Origin: Undibacterium sp.
Lineage (GTDB): Bacteria > Pseudomonadota > Gammaproteobacteria > Burkholderiales > Burkholderiaceae
Assembly (NCBI GenBank): GCA_014376575.1
Contig: JACMRF010000106.1
Coordinates: forward strand, 1-25,807
Reading direction: 5' to 3'
Length of the DNA stretch: 25,807 nt
Below the pieces are notes generated by a model. It saw only the letters and a program-made list of their open reading frames with translations. It did not search any database and was not told the DNA's origin. Each line of letters opens with the position of its first letter. Within the stretch, counting starts at the first letter, position 1. Below, piece after piece: positions 24,158 through 25,807 of the stretch. The translations under genes and the position numbers were made by a program.

Positions 24158-24769
24158 CTAACTATTTATCCATTCTAAAATACTATCCCATTGCACGATG
24201 TCATTCTCGACACGGGACGGTGCGACGTCCCACAAAGTGGCACCATGCGCCGCCAACTGGATATAATTTTGCGTATCACGTAAATATCCCAGCACAGGCA
24301 AACCAAGCTGAGCAACATAATGCACCAATTGGTCAGCAGCTCTGCTCCGCGCATTGACACGCATGCCTAACACGCCAACTTGATAAGTTTCATCACGATT
24401 GAGCAACTTTTTTAAAAATTCTTCAGTTGCAAGAATATCAAAGATCGACGGCTGCAAAGGCACGATGACTTTATTGGCCAATTTGAGCAAGGCGTCGAGT
24501 TTATTCCCTTTTAAACCTGCAGGCGTATCGATAATAAGATGTGTCGTCCCTTTGGGCGGCTTGGCGATATGCCCGTCTGTCATTTCCCAGGCACGGATAA
24601 GCGGTAAATTAGCAGGGCGCAAAGATAGCCAGGTACGCGATGATTGCTGCATATCAGCGTCACCGAGCATCACTTTATGCCCTTGGACGGCAAAATATCT
24701 CGCAAGATTGGTAGAGCAAGTACTTTTACCTACGCCGCCCTTAGGGTTGGCTATCACGATCACTGGCAT
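24158..24769 (-). CDS. Orphan ParA/MinD-type ATPase
   Basis: A 203-residue P-loop ATPase of the ParA/MinD family. The deviant Walker A motif is NPKGGVGKST with signature Lys10 and Lys15, the A' motif is GDADMQQS (Asp37/39) and Walker B is LIIDTPAG. These proteins form ATP-dependent dimers that position DNA or protein complexes. No ParB or parS-like partner is seen nearby, so the cargo is unknown; plasmid-type segregation is not implied. An AGGAG five bases before the ATG at 24769 fixes the start; the open frame continues to 24862 only by overlapping rsuA. It lies 41 bases after rsuA on the same strand. Confidence 0.92.
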   Translation of the reverse strand: MPVIVIANPKGGVGKSTCSTNLARYFAVQGHKVMLGDADMQQSSRTWLSLRPANLPLIRAWEMTDGHIAKPPKGTTHLIIDTPAGLKGNKLDALLKLANKVIVPLQPSIFDILATEEFLKKLLNRDETYQVGVLGMRVNARSRAADQLVHYVAQLGLPVLGYLRDTQNYIQLAAHGATLWDVAPSRVENDIVQWDSILEWINS

Positions 24770-24810
24770 GCTAACTCCTGATAGAAGTGCTGAAAGTGTT
24801 GCTAATTTTG

Positions 24811-25530
24811 CTAATTTTGTGAAACTAACAGCGCTAAATGTTCTGCGCTGAGATAGCACCATTCCCCTTCGTCCAATTCTAGGGAATCCAGCGTTAATTG
24901 TCCAATGGCCGTTCTACGTAAGGCTGCACAATGATTCCCTGCAGCGGCAAGCATACGCTTAACTTGATGATATTTACCTTGTTCAAGAACAATTTCCAAC
25001 TCTCGCTCGCTAAGTTGCCGACAAGTTTGTGCAGCAAGCATACTTGGCTCGTCGTGCAATTGCACGCCCGCCAGTAATTGTTCAACGAGCGTTTCAGTGA
25101 TTGGTTCAGTGGTAGTCGCCACATAGACTTTAGGGATATGTCTTTTAGGTGAGGATTGCGCATGAATGAAGGGCCCATCATCCGACATCAGCAGCATGCC
25201 AGTGGTGTCGTGATCAAGTCTGCCGACAGGCTGAACATCTCTCCAGGTCAATTGTTCAGGCAATAACGTCAACACGCCAGGATGGTGGCTCGGCTTGCGG
25301 GAGCACTCAAAATTGGCTGGTTTATTCAATACAAGATAGATATGTTCTCGATATTCCCACTCTTCGTCAAAAATAGAAAAGCGAAGACCAGCGGTCTCGA
25401 CTAAGGTCTTGTAATTTTGTACGACTTCGCCGTTGACGCTGACTTCTCCGTCATCGACCAACTCTCTACAATATTTACGGGTACCAAACCCCTGCGATTG
25501 CAGAAGGCGATCAAAAGATAATTTACTCAT
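24811..25530 (-). CDS. rsuA: 16S rRNA pseudouridine(516) synthase
   Basis: An RsuA-family pseudouridine synthase of 239 residues. An N-terminal S4 domain (about 1-55: SFDRLLQSQGFGTRKYCREL) is followed by the catalytic domain with the conserved GRLDHDTTG, catalytic Asp106. The segment HHPGVLTLLPEQ and GKYHQVKRMLAAAGNH match RsuA, which modifies U516 of 16S rRNA, better than RluB, RluE or RluF. That choice within the family is by resemblance. The start at 25530 has no clear ribosome site. It probably heads a transcription unit with the ParA-type gene. Confidence 0.9.
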   Translation of the reverse strand: MSKLSFDRLLQSQGFGTRKYCRELVDDGEVSVNGEVVQNYKTLVETAGLRFSIFDEEWEYREHIYLVLNKPANFECSRKPSHHPGVLTLLPEQLTWRDVQPVGRLDHDTTGMLLMSDDGPFIHAQSSPKRHIPKVYVATTTEPITETLVEQLLAGVQLHDEPSMLAAQTCRQLSERELEIVLEQGKYHQVKRMLAAAGNHCAALRRTAIGQLTLDSLELDEGEWCYLSAEHLALLVSQN

Positions 25531-25585
25531 AGTAGAACGGTAAAGTGAACCAAAATGCGCATTCTACATTTATTTACCTGCTAGT

Positions 25586-25807
25586 TTAGGGTGCAACCTT
25601 GGGTATGGTGATATTAAATCTCGTTCCCTGATTTAATTGACTTGTCACTACGATGCTTCCACCCAATACGCCCGTGATCAGGTTATAGACAATATTTAAT
25701 CCAAGACCACTACCACCTTGCCCAAGCTTAGTGGTGAAAAAAGGATCAAAAATCCGTCCTATGTTTTCTTCGGGAATACCTTTTCCATTGTCACTGACAA
25801 TTATTTC
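25586..25807 (-). CDS. Sensor histidine kinase, C-terminal part (cut by window edge)
   Basis: The last 73 residues of a histidine kinase, read on the minus strand up to the TAA at 25586. The ATP-binding HATPase_c boxes are clear: SDNGKGIPEE (G1), RIFDPFFTTK (F), GGSGLGLNIV (G2) and a final QGTRFNITIP. The sensor and phosphoacceptor parts lie beyond the window, so the signal cannot be told. The 55 bases between it and rsuA hold no visible terminator. Confidence 0.93.
   Translation of the reverse strand, partial: EIIVSDNGKGIPEENIGRIFDPFFTTKLGQGGSGLGLNIVYNLITGVLGGSIVVTSQLNQGTRFNITIPKVAP

Noticed and set aside
24770..24862. 31-residue upstream extension of the ParA-type protein
   Set aside because: It overlaps the end of rsuA, and the AGGAG before the ATG at 24769 marks the start.

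Overview
The window looks like a chromosomal segment of a free-living, probably motile Gram-negative bacterium of the Burkholderiales, most likely the family Oxalobacteraceae (an Undibacterium- or Herminiimonas-like organism). This is an inference from gene content: an Entner-Doudoroff cluster under HexR, outer-membrane OmpW, a bufferin operon, several HDOD and GGDEF signalling proteins and DUF1345. No rRNA, tRNA, CRISPR array, transposase or phage gene was seen.

Layout. (1) 1-3724: a small secreted protein rich in charged residues, a convergent DUF1345 membrane protein, then a signalling cluster of a 108-residue protein translationally coupled to an HDOD protein, followed by a cyclic-nucleotide-binding/GGDEF protein and a terminator. 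(2) 3738-5942, minus strand: an OmpW-family porin and a GDSL-type lipoprotein esterase with a long Ala/Gly-rich insertion. (3) 6098-8782, minus strand: a complete bufferin operon, bufA1-bufB-bufC-bufD(DoxX), with a candidate ECF-type promoter and a terminator. BufB is a multinuclear non-haem iron oxygenase that is expected to modify cysteines of the exported BufA1 peptide for metal (copper) buffering. (4) 8938-10541: a YbcJ-like S4 protein, a bacteriohemerythrin, a YjfB-family motility protein with a sigma-28-like promoter, and mobB.

(5) 10637-21207: a central-carbon block. On the minus strand are edd, eda, pgi and ppc; on the plus strand, divergent from edd, are zwf, pgl and hexR. Zwf and Pgl make 6-phosphogluconate, Edd and Eda split it into pyruvate and glyceraldehyde-3-phosphate, Pgi feeds glucose-6-phosphate and recycles fructose-6-phosphate, and Ppc refills oxaloacetate. 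HexR is the expected KDPG-responsive repressor; two HexR-like sites sit in the edd/zwf divergent promoter region. No glucokinase gene is present in the block.

(6) 21434-25807: a second HDOD protein that keeps the full set of HD-type residues, an unusual structured gap, a FliL-like membrane protein with a sigma-28-like promoter, a PlsC-type acyltransferase, an orphan ParA-type ATPase, RsuA, and the 3' end of a sensor histidine kinase cut by the window edge.

No wholly new system is obvious. The best candidates for a second look are the FliL-like gene outside a flagellar cluster, the HDOD proteins with conserved HD residues, the bufferin operon with its promoter, and the hairpin-forming repeat between pgi and ppc.
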